In this document: in pieces, positions 50,338 through 59,168 of the stretch | How the letters are laid out: the number at the start of each line of letters is the position of its first letter | Numbering within the stretch: position 1 is the first letter of the stretch | From: Fidelibacterota bacterium | Lineage (GTDB): Bacteria; Fidelibacterota; Marinisomatia; Marinisomatales; SCKK01 | DNA: 64,000 nucleotides | Assembly (NCBI GenBank): GCA_004124475.1 | Contig: SCKK01000014.1 | Coordinates: 1-64,000 of the forward strand | Reading direction: 5' to 3' | Program-made: the position numbers and the translations under genes | Notes under the pieces: generated by a model | Database searches by the model: none | What the model saw: the letters and a program-made list of their open reading frames with translations, nothing else | Told to the model about the DNA's origin: nothing

Positions 50338-50677
50338 CTCAAGTTTCGCACATAGTAAGTGTTTTATATTTCAGAAGATGTTTATAAATAAAGTCATTAA
50401 GTATCGTAATAAAAAAGACGAATTTCTTATTGTCGTTATTCTCTATACTTTTCTTAGCGTAAGAAAAGTATCAAAAGAAACTGTCGCTGGAGAAAAATTC
50501 TATCCGTCTGCACCATTGTTTTGGGAATGAATTAAACTCATCCCTCCTTCCAGTCGGTCTTCAAACAGTAATTTATTCTTATCCAAAACAATGGATTAAC
50601 GATAAAAATAGAATTTTTCTAATGCGACAAAGAAATCCTATAATGGATTTAATTGATCAGACGTGCGAAACTTGAGT
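50338..50677. repeat. 340-bp nested inverted-repeat (fold-back) element
   Basis: The ends are a perfect 15-bp inverted repeat (ACTCAAGTTTCGCAC/GTGCGAAACTTGAGT). Inside are a hairpin ATACTTTTCTTA/TAAGAAAAGTAT and a second nested set TGTCGC/GCGACA, AGAAAAATTCTAT/ATAGAATTTTTCT, CCATTGTTTTGG/CCAAAACAATGG. No gene is inside. It is compatible with a non-autonomous mobile element or a structured RNA. Confidence 0.75.
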
Positions 50678-50760
50678 ACATTATTAGTAAATATTTTTAC
50701 AAAAAAAGCTTAAAGTAGATACCAGTCGCAGTCTTTTACGGTAACGTTCACCTTAAGAAA

Positions 50761-51906
50761 TTACTCTCCCTCCTCAAACCTTGCCATAAACTCCTGGAGA
50801 TAGGAGTTAACCATATCCGGATGATAGGAAACGATCAAATTTTCGTCATTGTAGCTAAACCCATTATTTGACCAGTTTGTCGAACCGGTGATTAATACCG
50901 GATCAGAATGGGGGTGTTCGGCATCGATGAGCAGATATTTGTGGTGAAGGAATTTTTTAATACCCGCTGTGTCTGTAACGGCATCCACACGTACCACCAC
51001 CCTGTCTCCCCATGTTTCCATTTTATGAAATTCGCTGTATTGACTGCCAGCCTGTGTTTCGTCGAACAGTCCCATAATAGTGAGATCTGGAAAGTCACTA
51101 AGCTGCATTTCCATCGCGGCTGAGATACTGTCATCGGTAAATGAGAAAATGCAGAAGTATATTTCATAATCTGCAGTTGCAATAGCGGAGAGGATAGCAT
51201 CTTTAGTTAGATCACTGGGTGACATGTAGATTTCAATGGGGTATCCATCTAATTCAAACAAATGGTTAATATTGTCTGATTTTTGGGTGTGGAATTTTGC
51301 TAATTCCTCATTAGGGAGATTTATCGGTGATCCCCACATCTCTTCAAACTCGACAGTGAAGGCTGTAGCGATTTCAGCGCTACTAAATTCTATCACATTG
51401 TTGGCATTCCCGAAAGTCCCATTTTCTGTGGCATTATATGAACCTGTCCAGACCCACTCCTTATCAAATACGGCGAATTTGTTGTGCATGTCTTTGCTGA
51501 TATAGATACCACCGGCAGAATCAGAAATGACTGGGATACCGAGTGTCAAAAGGGGTGTCACTTTATCCAGATATTTATCATCGGTGATAACTCTCACACG
51601 GATCCGGTTATTATATGCTTTTTTAATAGCACCGATGACAGTATCACTCTCGATATTATAAAAACAAAAATCTATGGATGATTCTGCAGCGAGGATACGA
51701 TCGGATAGCTTTAAATCTATCCTGACATTTCCGGTAATTTCGGTACCATTGGAAAAAGCGTTATCAACCGATTTATTGAAATATATATGCCAGACTGGCT
51801 CTTTTTCTTTCTTGGGATAAACTAAATAATCGCATTGGAAGAAAATTAAGAGTAAACCGATGCTGATAATTGAGTAAACAGTATGAAGAAACCGTCTTCC
51901 GCTCAT
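50761..51906 (-). CDS. Phospholipase-D-superfamily lipoprotein
   Basis: This 381-residue protein has an N-terminal hydrophobic segment ending LLLIFFQC that fits a lipobox, so it may be an outer- or inner-membrane lipoprotein. Two HxK motifs of the PLD fold are seen: HNKFAVFDKEWVWTGSYNATENG and HHKYLLIDAEHP..LITGSTNWSNNG. This two-motif form resembles bacterial Nuc-like/cardiolipin-synthase-like enzymes; nuclease or phosphodiesterase activity is possible. It overlaps the glycosyltransferase gene upstream by 4 bases and is the last gene of the glycan operon. A 95-base fragment of a paralogue lies at 46745. Confidence 0.85.
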   Translation of the reverse strand: MSGRRFLHTVYSIISIGLLLIFFQCDYLVYPKKEKEPVWHIYFNKSVDNAFSNGTEITGNVRIDLKLSDRILAAESSIDFCFYNIESDTVIGAIKKAYNNRIRVRVITDDKYLDKVTPLLTLGIPVISDSAGGIYISKDMHNKFAVFDKEWVWTGSYNATENGTFGNANNVIEFSSAEIATAFTVEFEEMWGSPINLPNEELAKFHTQKSDNINHLFELDGYPIEIYMSPSDLTKDAILSAIATADYEIYFCIFSFTDDSISAAMEMQLSDFPDLTIMGLFDETQAGSQYSEFHKMETWGDRVVVRVDAVTDTAGIKKFLHHKYLLIDAEHPHSDPVLITGSTNWSNNGFSYNDENLIVSYHPDMVNSYLQEFMARFEEGE

Positions 51907-52829
51907 TTTTTCAATGAGGCGCGATAACCACTGACGACCGAGGCAAGCAGGAGGTAACGAGTAAATAGATTACTGATGGGATAAGGTAAAATTTTTTGTT
52001 TCAGCTTGGCAATCTTTATCGAAAAGGAGTTAATAAACAACACACCCAAAATTCGTTTAAAATAATCTTTTCTCCATCGCAGTGAAACAAAATCGGCTCC
52101 AACATAGGGTGCAAGTTCAGGGAATTTATTCAAAATCACAGGTACGTTTTTTCCACCATATTCCCTGAAATCCTCCATTGCTCTTTCCAGAGTTTTTAAT
52201 TTGTGCATATATACTTCAATGTCCGGTGCAAAGAAAAGTCCTTTTTGATGGTTCTTCCATAGCCGATAGGCATATTCCAGATCAACACCGTATCCGGGTA
52301 GCGCTTCATTAAATAAACCTGTTGTCTCAATAGCTGAGACCTTTACTGATGAACAGCCTAGAATGAAATATTTAAAAGGAAGGGAAATCCCAGGTTTTAC
52401 TAACCTGGCTCCCCGTTTCCCGTAAAATATGTAGCGTTGATATTTGTCTAAATTGTCAGAATCCTTGGGCTTAAGGTTAGAAACAACTCCAATAACGTTT
52501 TCTTTCTCATGCCATGCTACATGTTTTGAGATGAAATTCTTTTGGATTTCAAGCTCACAATCCAAAAATATAAGTAAATCCCCTGTTGCAGCGTTTATGC
52601 CGGTATTTCTGGTTGCACATCTCCCTTTATTTCTGTTGTGGCGGATGACTTTTATTTTATCCTGCCAATTGGGTGAAGAGAGAAGTGTTTCCGTGTTATC
52701 GGTGGAGGCGTCATCCACACAGATAATCTCTGTCAAATGTTGAGGATAGTCTTGTTGTAAGAGCGCAGGAATAGTGACAGGCAGGATGTCTGCGCCGTTG
52801 TAAACCGAAACAATGATTGAAACTTTCAC
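51903..52829 (-). CDS. Family 2 glycosyltransferase
   Basis: This 308-residue protein has a GT-A fold with VSIIVSVYNGADILPVTIPALLQQDYP, ICVDDASTDNTE, NKGRCATRNTGINAATGDLLIFLDCE (metal-binding region DCE in place of DxD) and PGYGVDLEYAYRLWKNHQ. It overlaps genes on both sides by 4 bases. It adds one sugar to the cluster's glycan; which one is unknown. Confidence 0.88.
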   Translation of the reverse strand: MKVSIIVSVYNGADILPVTIPALLQQDYPQHLTEIICVDDASTDNTETLLSSPNWQDKIKVIRHNRNKGRCATRNTGINAATGDLLIFLDCELEIQKNFISKHVAWHEKENVIGVVSNLKPKDSDNLDKYQRYIFYGKRGARLVKPGISLPFKYFILGCSSVKVSAIETTGLFNEALPGYGVDLEYAYRLWKNHQKGLFFAPDIEVYMHKLKTLERAMEDFREYGGKNVPVILNKFPELAPYVGADFVSLRWRKDYFKRILGVLFINSFSIKIAKLKQKILPYPISNLFTRYLLLASVVSGYRASLKK

Positions 52830-53887
52830 AATTTGTTGATTATGAGTTTTTCCAATAGTTGAGCATTCTCTTCCCAGGAATAGTGTGAGATGGTTTCTCT
52901 TCCAGCCTCGGCTATAACTGATCTCTCTTCACGATTTGTAAGCAATCTTATAACCTGGGAGGTCATTGAATTGACATCACCTATTGGACTTAATAGTCCT
53001 GTTTTTTCGTGACTGACATACTCTAGAATACCATCATTGTCAGCTGCAACAACGGCACATCCGCATACCATAGACTCAGCCGGAGGCAAAGGCCATCCTT
53101 CACGGTGACTGGTATGAAGGAAGATGGCTGTTTTATTGTAAATGTCTAATAGCTGTCCCGCAGAAGGACGTATCTCTAATTTGATCCAATTTGGCAGATT
53201 AATTCGTGGTTTTCGTGATGCGAATATAGTTGCTTTTAATTCTGGTATTTCTTCCTTTACCTGATTGAGAACATCGATTCCCTCCTTACTTCCTTTGATG
53301 GAAAGTCTATGATATAACATGGCGATAGATGAATGACGATCTTTAATTGGTTTGGTCAGGTAGAATTCATCCGGGTCGATTGCATTTGGAACGGGGCCTA
53401 GCGCCTCTTCGCCAAATTCTTCTGCCTTCCTTTTTAGCCATTGGGCAATAACAATCTTTGTGAGGGGCAACTTCCACGTATATTGAATTACCTCCTCGTT
53501 TCCCTGATAAGTTTCATAATTTTGTATAAAATAAAACTTCTTTCCCTTGGTTTCAGGCATAGCATCAACCCAGTAAGCTGTCTGCCAACCTGTAGCAATG
53601 ATCGCTTCTCCATCGGGAATAAATTTGGGGTCGGGTGCAGGGATGACCAGATGTTCCACATCCTGTGGCGTGTCGTAATACGGTTTATCCTCGACATCGT
53701 GTTGCCAGTCCCTAAATTTTACTGCTCCGGTTTTTAATAAATCACGAAGACGATAACCTTCACTCTTAGGGGAAACAAGGGCGATTGTGTGCCCTAATTT
53801 TGCAAACTCTTCCGCATATCGATAGACAACTTTGGCGCCTCCCATAGGTATCTTAATGAGGGCAGGAAGAATGAATGTAAGTTTCAC
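52826..53887 (-). CDS. Family 4 glycosyltransferase
   Basis: This 353-residue GT-B protein has LPALIKIPMGGAKVVYRYAEEFAKLGH at the N terminus and the nucleotide-sugar site HREGWPLPPAESMVCGCAVVAADNDGILEYV near the end, with the E-x7-E-like arrangement. The middle (WQTAYWVDAMPETKGKKFYFIQNYE) resembles rhamnosyltransferase-type WsaF/WcaK-like enzymes. It sits between other glycosyltransferases. Confidence 0.85.
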   Translation of the reverse strand: MKLTFILPALIKIPMGGAKVVYRYAEEFAKLGHTIALVSPKSEGYRLRDLLKTGAVKFRDWQHDVEDKPYYDTPQDVEHLVIPAPDPKFIPDGEAIIATGWQTAYWVDAMPETKGKKFYFIQNYETYQGNEEVIQYTWKLPLTKIVIAQWLKRKAEEFGEEALGPVPNAIDPDEFYLTKPIKDRHSSIAMLYHRLSIKGSKEGIDVLNQVKEEIPELKATIFASRKPRINLPNWIKLEIRPSAGQLLDIYNKTAIFLHTSHREGWPLPPAESMVCGCAVVAADNDGILEYVSHEKTGLLSPIGDVNSMTSQVIRLLTNREERSVIAEAGRETISHYSWEENAQLLEKLIINKL

Positions 53888-53917
53888 TAGGTATCTATGC
53901 AGTCTTTAGGGATCGAT

Positions 53918-54955
53918 TTAATCGTTGAATATAGCGTGATAAACTTCCAAAGTTTTTTTAGCAACCTTATCCCAAAGAAAGCTTTGTTGTATATGCGATT
54001 TCAATTTATTGTTTGTTTTATGTTCCAGAGCCTGAAGGATTCCTCTTTTAATGGATTCAACAGAGTATGGGTCAACGTAAGTGGCTAAATCACCAAAGTA
54101 TTCTTTTGTGCCACCATATTTCGTAATAACCACATTTGCCCCGGCAAGCCCAGCTTCCAGAGCTGCTATCCCTGGTGTTTCATACTTGGCCGGTAGAACA
54201 AATACTTTCGAGGCAGCATAAGCGGAGGCAAGCATATCTGAGTCATGAGATAATCCTTCGATGATGGTAATGTTCTTATTTTTATCGGCTTCCTGAAAGG
54301 TTAATTCGGCTTCTTTGGATGGTGTTACTTTACCGATAATGACAGCAGGATGATCGATGTCCTTTAGTGCCCTGACCAACCCTAGTACGTTTTTCCTGTC
54401 TCTCCCGATGTGTCCCACATTAAGGATAAAATCCTTTATCCCATATTTTTTGTAAAACAGCTCAGGATCGGCATTGGCAAACCGTTCTTCTACGCCATTG
54501 GGGATCACATGAATTTTTTCCTGGGGAATCCCGAACCCTTCAGAAATGAGATTAGCTTCATCTTGAGTATTGGGTAAAATTCTATCAGCGTTTCGACAAA
54601 TATCCCCAGTAATTCCATAAGCTGACCATATTCCCCGGGCAATATGCCTCATAAAGTGATCTACAGATGAAACTGTTCTGATTGTTCTGGGGGATCTCCG
54701 AGTAAAAAATATGGGACTGATGACGTACTTAACGTGATGTGCGCTGAGGTAAGCAGCCAAATCATAATTCCCGATTGTGGAACCAAATAAATGAAAAAGG
54801 TTCCATTTATTGGGATTTAGGTCTGTTGGCCACATGTCGAGTAATTCTACGTGAACCCCTATTTCGGAAAGATATTTCTTTGTTTGAATGATCTGAGTTT
54901 TTGGTCCACCATGCCGCATCATGACCGTAGGGTAACTGGCAAATACAATTTTCAT
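53918..54955 (-). CDS. Family 4 glycosyltransferase
   Basis: This 345-residue GT-B protein has ASYPTVMMRHGGPKTQIIQTKKYLSEIGV, VIPNGVEERF, ILNVGHIGRDRKNVLGLVRAL and FVLPAKYETPGIAALEAGLAGANVVITKYGGTKEYF. It overlaps the deacetylase gene by 4 bases and is 30 bases from the next gene. Confidence 0.87.
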   Translation of the reverse strand: MKIVFASYPTVMMRHGGPKTQIIQTKKYLSEIGVHVELLDMWPTDLNPNKWNLFHLFGSTIGNYDLAAYLSAHHVKYVISPIFFTRRSPRTIRTVSSVDHFMRHIARGIWSAYGITGDICRNADRILPNTQDEANLISEGFGIPQEKIHVIPNGVEERFANADPELFYKKYGIKDFILNVGHIGRDRKNVLGLVRALKDIDHPAVIIGKVTPSKEAELTFQEADKNKNITIIEGLSHDSDMLASAYAASKVFVLPAKYETPGIAALEAGLAGANVVITKYGGTKEYFGDLATYVDPYSVESIKRGILQALEHKTNNKLKSHIQQSFLWDKVAKKTLEVYHAIFND

Positions 54956-56505
54956 TTACTCAGGCTCCAGTAGTATTGCAGGAAATCATTTACGATCATT
55001 TTATAATGAATGCGACTGAGCTTCGCCATGGATACAGGGTAATCAAAACCGGCTTCGGAGGTTTTCCACTGAATGCTATCCAGGTCAATTTTTTCCTTCA
55101 ATGGTACGAGACTCCATCTATTGTTATCTAATCGAATGCAAAGTCGCATCGTTGGGTCAATGGTGCTTACTTTAGGAACAATTACGTTATCAATAAAAGA
55201 TATTTCCATTTTTTGGGCTAATCTCCTTTTCCACCACACAGCATAATTTAACAATGAAATAGGCTGTAAGTTATGTTCTTGAACCAAATTAAAAATAAAT
55301 TTTATCACTTCCAGGTTTACACCCGTCGGATGATCATAAATAAAAAAGGGGAATTGAAACCTCAAGCATAATTGAAGGAAATTTTCATAATATTGTTTCA
55401 TTTCTTTGGTCGAATGGTGAGCGTTTCTCAATCGTGCCGTGGTGATGGGATGTACAGGAATTTGAAGCACGGGTGAAAATCGATCTTCTAAGTAGGGATA
55501 AAAGGGTAGATCATCAAAATCCAATGCAAATTCGGAAGAATATACAAACCCATGGTGTTCAATAGCTTTTGACAGAGAAATATTCCACTTGCCAAAGGGA
55601 GAGGCATATCCCTTAGGAGATATAGTTGCTTTCAGTAAAACATCGATGCCCTTTTTGACGTCCCTTTCATTTCTTTGATACTGCCGCCAAATTCGATGTT
55701 GATGACCGTGTAACCCGATTTCCTGGTTGTCCATATTGGAGAATTGTTCGATATAAGATTCTGAGCTTCCTGTTTCTACAAACCAGGTCGCTGGTATGTC
55801 ATGTTGACAGCAAAGGTCATAAAGGGTGTTTAATTTATCCGGTGTTGAAAAGTCCGTATCTATTCGAAAATTAAATATTGTTTCCTGACCATCCGGAAAA
55901 GGCCAAAGATAGGCAAAGGGGACGTTGCGCTTTGAGTGAAGATATTCCAGGACGCTTTGCACCATAGATCTTACGGTGTTCTTAGATTGCCTCGATACTC
56001 TTTCGGATGGGAGGAGAGGTCCCGAGGAAGGGAAATTTCTCCGTGTCACTTGACAGCTTAAAACGGTTGATGACAGACCACCGGGGAGGACAACCGCATA
56101 TCCATTTCCTATTTGAACAGTTTGGATAAGTTTCCGTCCAAGATCACTGGTGAGATCCGTTGCGTGTAATGGAAGTATGAGACTTTTTTGTATGAAACCG
56201 GGAACGATTCGGGGGAATTGGGTGTTTTTATCGGTATTAATAAATTTCACATAATTTTTGTACGTGTTGGTTTTGAAAAGCCATTTGGCAACATGGGCTT
56301 CACATAACAGGGTACCCCCCTCTTTAATATATTTTAGGAGTTTCACCTTTGAGATTTGATCCGATTTGGAACTTACAATGATGGTGGAGTATTGCTCTAT
56401 TTCCAAGGTACGAACATCCATGATTCCCTCAAATGAGACGCCAATCTGTGATAACAAGATCTGCCACTGAGGGAGCAATTCCGTCACACCAATTACCAGT
56501 CTCAT
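54952..56505 (-). CDS. Polysaccharide deacetylase-family protein with extra N-terminal domain
   Basis: This 517-residue protein has residues about 1-200 with a Rossmann/amidotransferase-like domain without a visible catalytic Cys (TIIVSSKSDQISKVKLLKYIKEGGTLLCEAHV). From about 205 the NodB fold is seen: FNFRIDTDF (metal-binding Asp), HGHQHRIWRQY (metal-binding His pair) and GYASPFGKWN. It would remove acetyl groups from the glycan made by the cluster. It overlaps both neighbours by 4 bases. Confidence 0.82.
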   Translation of the reverse strand: MRLVIGVTELLPQWQILLSQIGVSFEGIMDVRTLEIEQYSTIIVSSKSDQISKVKLLKYIKEGGTLLCEAHVAKWLFKTNTYKNYVKFINTDKNTQFPRIVPGFIQKSLILPLHATDLTSDLGRKLIQTVQIGNGYAVVLPGGLSSTVLSCQVTRRNFPSSGPLLPSERVSRQSKNTVRSMVQSVLEYLHSKRNVPFAYLWPFPDGQETIFNFRIDTDFSTPDKLNTLYDLCCQHDIPATWFVETGSSESYIEQFSNMDNQEIGLHGHQHRIWRQYQRNERDVKKGIDVLLKATISPKGYASPFGKWNISLSKAIEHHGFVYSSEFALDFDDLPFYPYLEDRFSPVLQIPVHPITTARLRNAHHSTKEMKQYYENFLQLCLRFQFPFFIYDHPTGVNLEVIKFIFNLVQEHNLQPISLLNYAVWWKRRLAQKMEISFIDNVIVPKVSTIDPTMRLCIRLDNNRWSLVPLKEKIDLDSIQWKTSEAGFDYPVSMAKLSRIHYKMIVNDFLQYYWSLSK

Positions 56506-57905
56506 ACCAATAAATCCTTTAAGAATGTCAGATCGCTTCGATTTATCCCTGATGCTATTGCGAATATGGGCAATGTAATCAAAACTAAAATTAATGACAG
56601 CAGTTTGTGATCATATCCTAATTGAGCGTATAGAATTAAAAGTACAATTGTACACAACAAAGGGAGGAAAAAAGTTCTCCCGATTTTAAGTGAAATCTCC
56701 CTACTGAGGTTTTTCATCATATATAACATAGATGTGACTTGAAAAAATGTCAATCCTATAGGCGCAATGATAGTAGAGGGGTAAGGTAACGGAAGTAACA
56801 TGATGGCAAAGAATACCAATCCTCCAATCATCAGTGATTGGGTATAGACTTTCTCTTTCCCTAATGCAATCATTGTAAATGTGAATACACTGTTCTGCAC
56901 TGTGATTACAAAGTATATGATTAACAACTGGAATATTAATCCTGATGCATGGAATTGAGGACCAAATATGATGGGGAAAATAGAGTTTCCTGCAAGGATA
57001 AAAACGGTTGCTATATAAAATGTGCCAGTGGATATGTACTTCAGAATACGGTTAAAACGAATTTCCAATTGGTCAGGTGAGTGTTTTACACTTCGACTGA
57101 TGGCGGGAAAAAAGACTGTGTAAAAAACTCTGTCAAGAACCAGCAGTAAGACTACAACACGAAAGGCAACACTATAGACTCCTGCATTTCCCTTTGATTC
57201 GAAAAATCCGATATAGAGTATTGGAAACTGTACGATGATTTGAGATATAAGTGTTGCTACTGCAAGAGGGATTCCTTTTTTAATGAGCGGGAACAGGTTA
57301 AGAGGACCCAGTGTGGTTTCTTTAATGTGATATTTTTCTTTCAAATAGATATGCCAGAGGTAAACAGCTTGGACGGCGATGGAAACCAACCAAACCACAG
57401 GAACATAAAATAATGATGCTTGCTTTCCAACGAACAGAAGTATGAGGATTAAGTACACGGACATGCTAAGGATACGACCGATAGCAAGAGTGGTCATTTT
57501 GTTCACACCCTGGAAAAACCATTCCAAGAAAAATGCAGAGGGGATGAGTGATAGGAGATAGAGTAACGCAATCGTCCGAGTCTGCTCATCCTTCAATAAA
57601 ACCCAAAGAAGACATCCGGCAATAGTCAAAGACAGTAAAGATAGAAGAATTCTGGCGGTGCAAATCCTTTTAATCAGGAAAGGTTTGTTGTCAATACCAC
57701 TGGCAACAAAACGTGTGCCCAAAATGGGAAGTCCGGCGTTTGCTGTTATGGAAGTGTACGCAAGTATTGCCATCCCGACAGCAAGAATACCCATGGCTTC
57801 GGCGCCAAGGGTCCTCGCAAGATAAGTAATAGCGATAAAGCTAAGCAGTCGTCCTAATCCATCAGCCGCTGTGAGAGAAATGATGTTTTTTGAGAGGGGT
57901 TTCAT
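56502..57905 (-). CDS. Wzx-type oligosaccharide flippase
   Basis: This 467-residue protein has about 14 membrane helices of the polysaccharide-biosynthesis MATE-like family (ADGLGRLLSFIAITYLARTLGAEAMGILAVGMAILAYTSITANAGLPILGTRFVA). It flips lipid-linked repeat units across the inner membrane. It is the second flippase of this operon; the other is at 59169. Twelve bases separate it from the upstream gene and 4 overlap downstream. Confidence 0.9.
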   Translation of the reverse strand: MKPLSKNIISLTAADGLGRLLSFIAITYLARTLGAEAMGILAVGMAILAYTSITANAGLPILGTRFVASGIDNKPFLIKRICTARILLSLLSLTIAGCLLWVLLKDEQTRTIALLYLLSLIPSAFFLEWFFQGVNKMTTLAIGRILSMSVYLILILLFVGKQASLFYVPVVWLVSIAVQAVYLWHIYLKEKYHIKETTLGPLNLFPLIKKGIPLAVATLISQIIVQFPILYIGFFESKGNAGVYSVAFRVVVLLLVLDRVFYTVFFPAISRSVKHSPDQLEIRFNRILKYISTGTFYIATVFILAGNSIFPIIFGPQFHASGLIFQLLIIYFVITVQNSVFTFTMIALGKEKVYTQSLMIGGLVFFAIMLLPLPYPSTIIAPIGLTFFQVTSMLYMMKNLSREISLKIGRTFFLPLLCTIVLLILYAQLGYDHKLLSLILVLITLPIFAIASGINRSDLTFLKDLLV

Positions 57906-57917
57906 TTTTGGTGGATT

Positions 57918-59120
57918 TTATGGGTTAGCCCTAAGGTTTCTAACCCGATCAACCTCGGTTTGATACAGGGACTCGATTAAAGAACAACTCTGTTTTATGT
58001 TAAAGTGGCTCGTCTCTAAAATTTTTAGCGCTTCCGTTTGGGGGAAACAATCGATTTTTTGTTTCTCGTAAGTTAATATCACTTTTTCTGCCCAGTCATA
58101 GGCGGAAACAGATAGTGGCAATCGAGATATCAATTCAGGGATTACATCCACTTCAATGGGAACAGCGTCTGAAATAATACACGGAAGACCAGCGGCTTGA
58201 GCCTCTGCAAGAACGAGCCCAAGCCCTTCCCATCTTGAAGGGAAGACAAATATATCCATAGCTGCCATCATAAGGTGTGGAACGTCGTTACGCAATCCTA
58301 AAAATAAAACATTTTCGGTTAAACCCTCTCGGGCTACCCTATTTCTTATTGTCTCCTGTAATTCCCCCTTACCAATGAGCATACATTGAATGGTATGCTT
58401 TTTAGCGACTTCTGATACAATGTTGATTAGAAACTCATGATTCTTCTGAGTAGCGAATCTACCCACATGACCTATTACCAATGCATCAGGTGGGATATTC
58501 AGTTCGGAGCGAATGGCTTCACGATTGTACGACTGGTAAAATGGTTGAAGGTCTATTCCGCAATGGAGAACTCGCCATCGTGGATCCTGTTTCCATTTTG
58601 ATCCAAAAAGTGATTCTGCCGCTTTTTCACTGGCTGCCAGACCCAGAGTTGCGTGTTTTTTCACGAGGTATTCAGTATAAGTGTAGTAAATTTTTCTGGA
58701 GAAAGTTGACTCTCGTTGAATAATGGACATATCATTGTGACTGTGGGCGACACGGATAGGTATCGCACATTTTTGAGCAGTTCTAAGTACCCACCCGCTG
58801 TAGTGATGAACATGGCTATGGATAATGTCATAGGGACCGTATTCTTGCAAGATTCTTTTTAGTTCTTTTCCGTATCTGTGAGGCTGTTTGGGAAATGGGC
58901 AAGGGATGATTTGCGATCCTAAACTCAATATTTCTTCATCGTAGGCTTGGGGTTGTGTCGTATGCACAAGGAAATCCATTTGTATCTTTTCATGGTCAAT
59001 TTCCCGTAACAGATTTAACAGCCAGTTTTCTATTCCTCCGGGCTTTAATTCGTGAATGACATGAATAACACGAATCTCCTGCTGATTTGGTTTTGTCTTT
59101 TCTTGACTCACTTTCACCAA
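57918..59120 (-). CDS. Family 4 glycosyltransferase, EpsF-like
   Basis: This 400-residue GT-B protein has RVIHVIHELKPGGIENWLLNLLREID, YDIIHSHVHHYSGWVLRTAQ, RVAHSHND, IGHVGRFATQKNHEFLINIV and FPSRWEGLGLVLAEAQAAGLPCIISDAVP. The N-terminal HVIHELKPGGIE and HSHNDM phrases are typical of EpsF-type enzymes in exopolysaccharide clusters. Confidence 0.9.
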   Translation of the reverse strand: MVKVSQEKTKPNQQEIRVIHVIHELKPGGIENWLLNLLREIDHEKIQMDFLVHTTQPQAYDEEILSLGSQIIPCPFPKQPHRYGKELKRILQEYGPYDIIHSHVHHYSGWVLRTAQKCAIPIRVAHSHNDMSIIQRESTFSRKIYYTYTEYLVKKHATLGLAASEKAAESLFGSKWKQDPRWRVLHCGIDLQPFYQSYNREAIRSELNIPPDALVIGHVGRFATQKNHEFLINIVSEVAKKHTIQCMLIGKGELQETIRNRVAREGLTENVLFLGLRNDVPHLMMAAMDIFVFPSRWEGLGLVLAEAQAAGLPCIISDAVPIEVDVIPELISRLPLSVSAYDWAEKVILTYEKQKIDCFPQTEALKILETSHFNIKQSCSLIESLYQTEVDRVRNLRANP

Positions 59121-59168
59121 AAATAGATTAATATTTTCTTTTGACCGATTTAGAAATTAATTCGTTGA

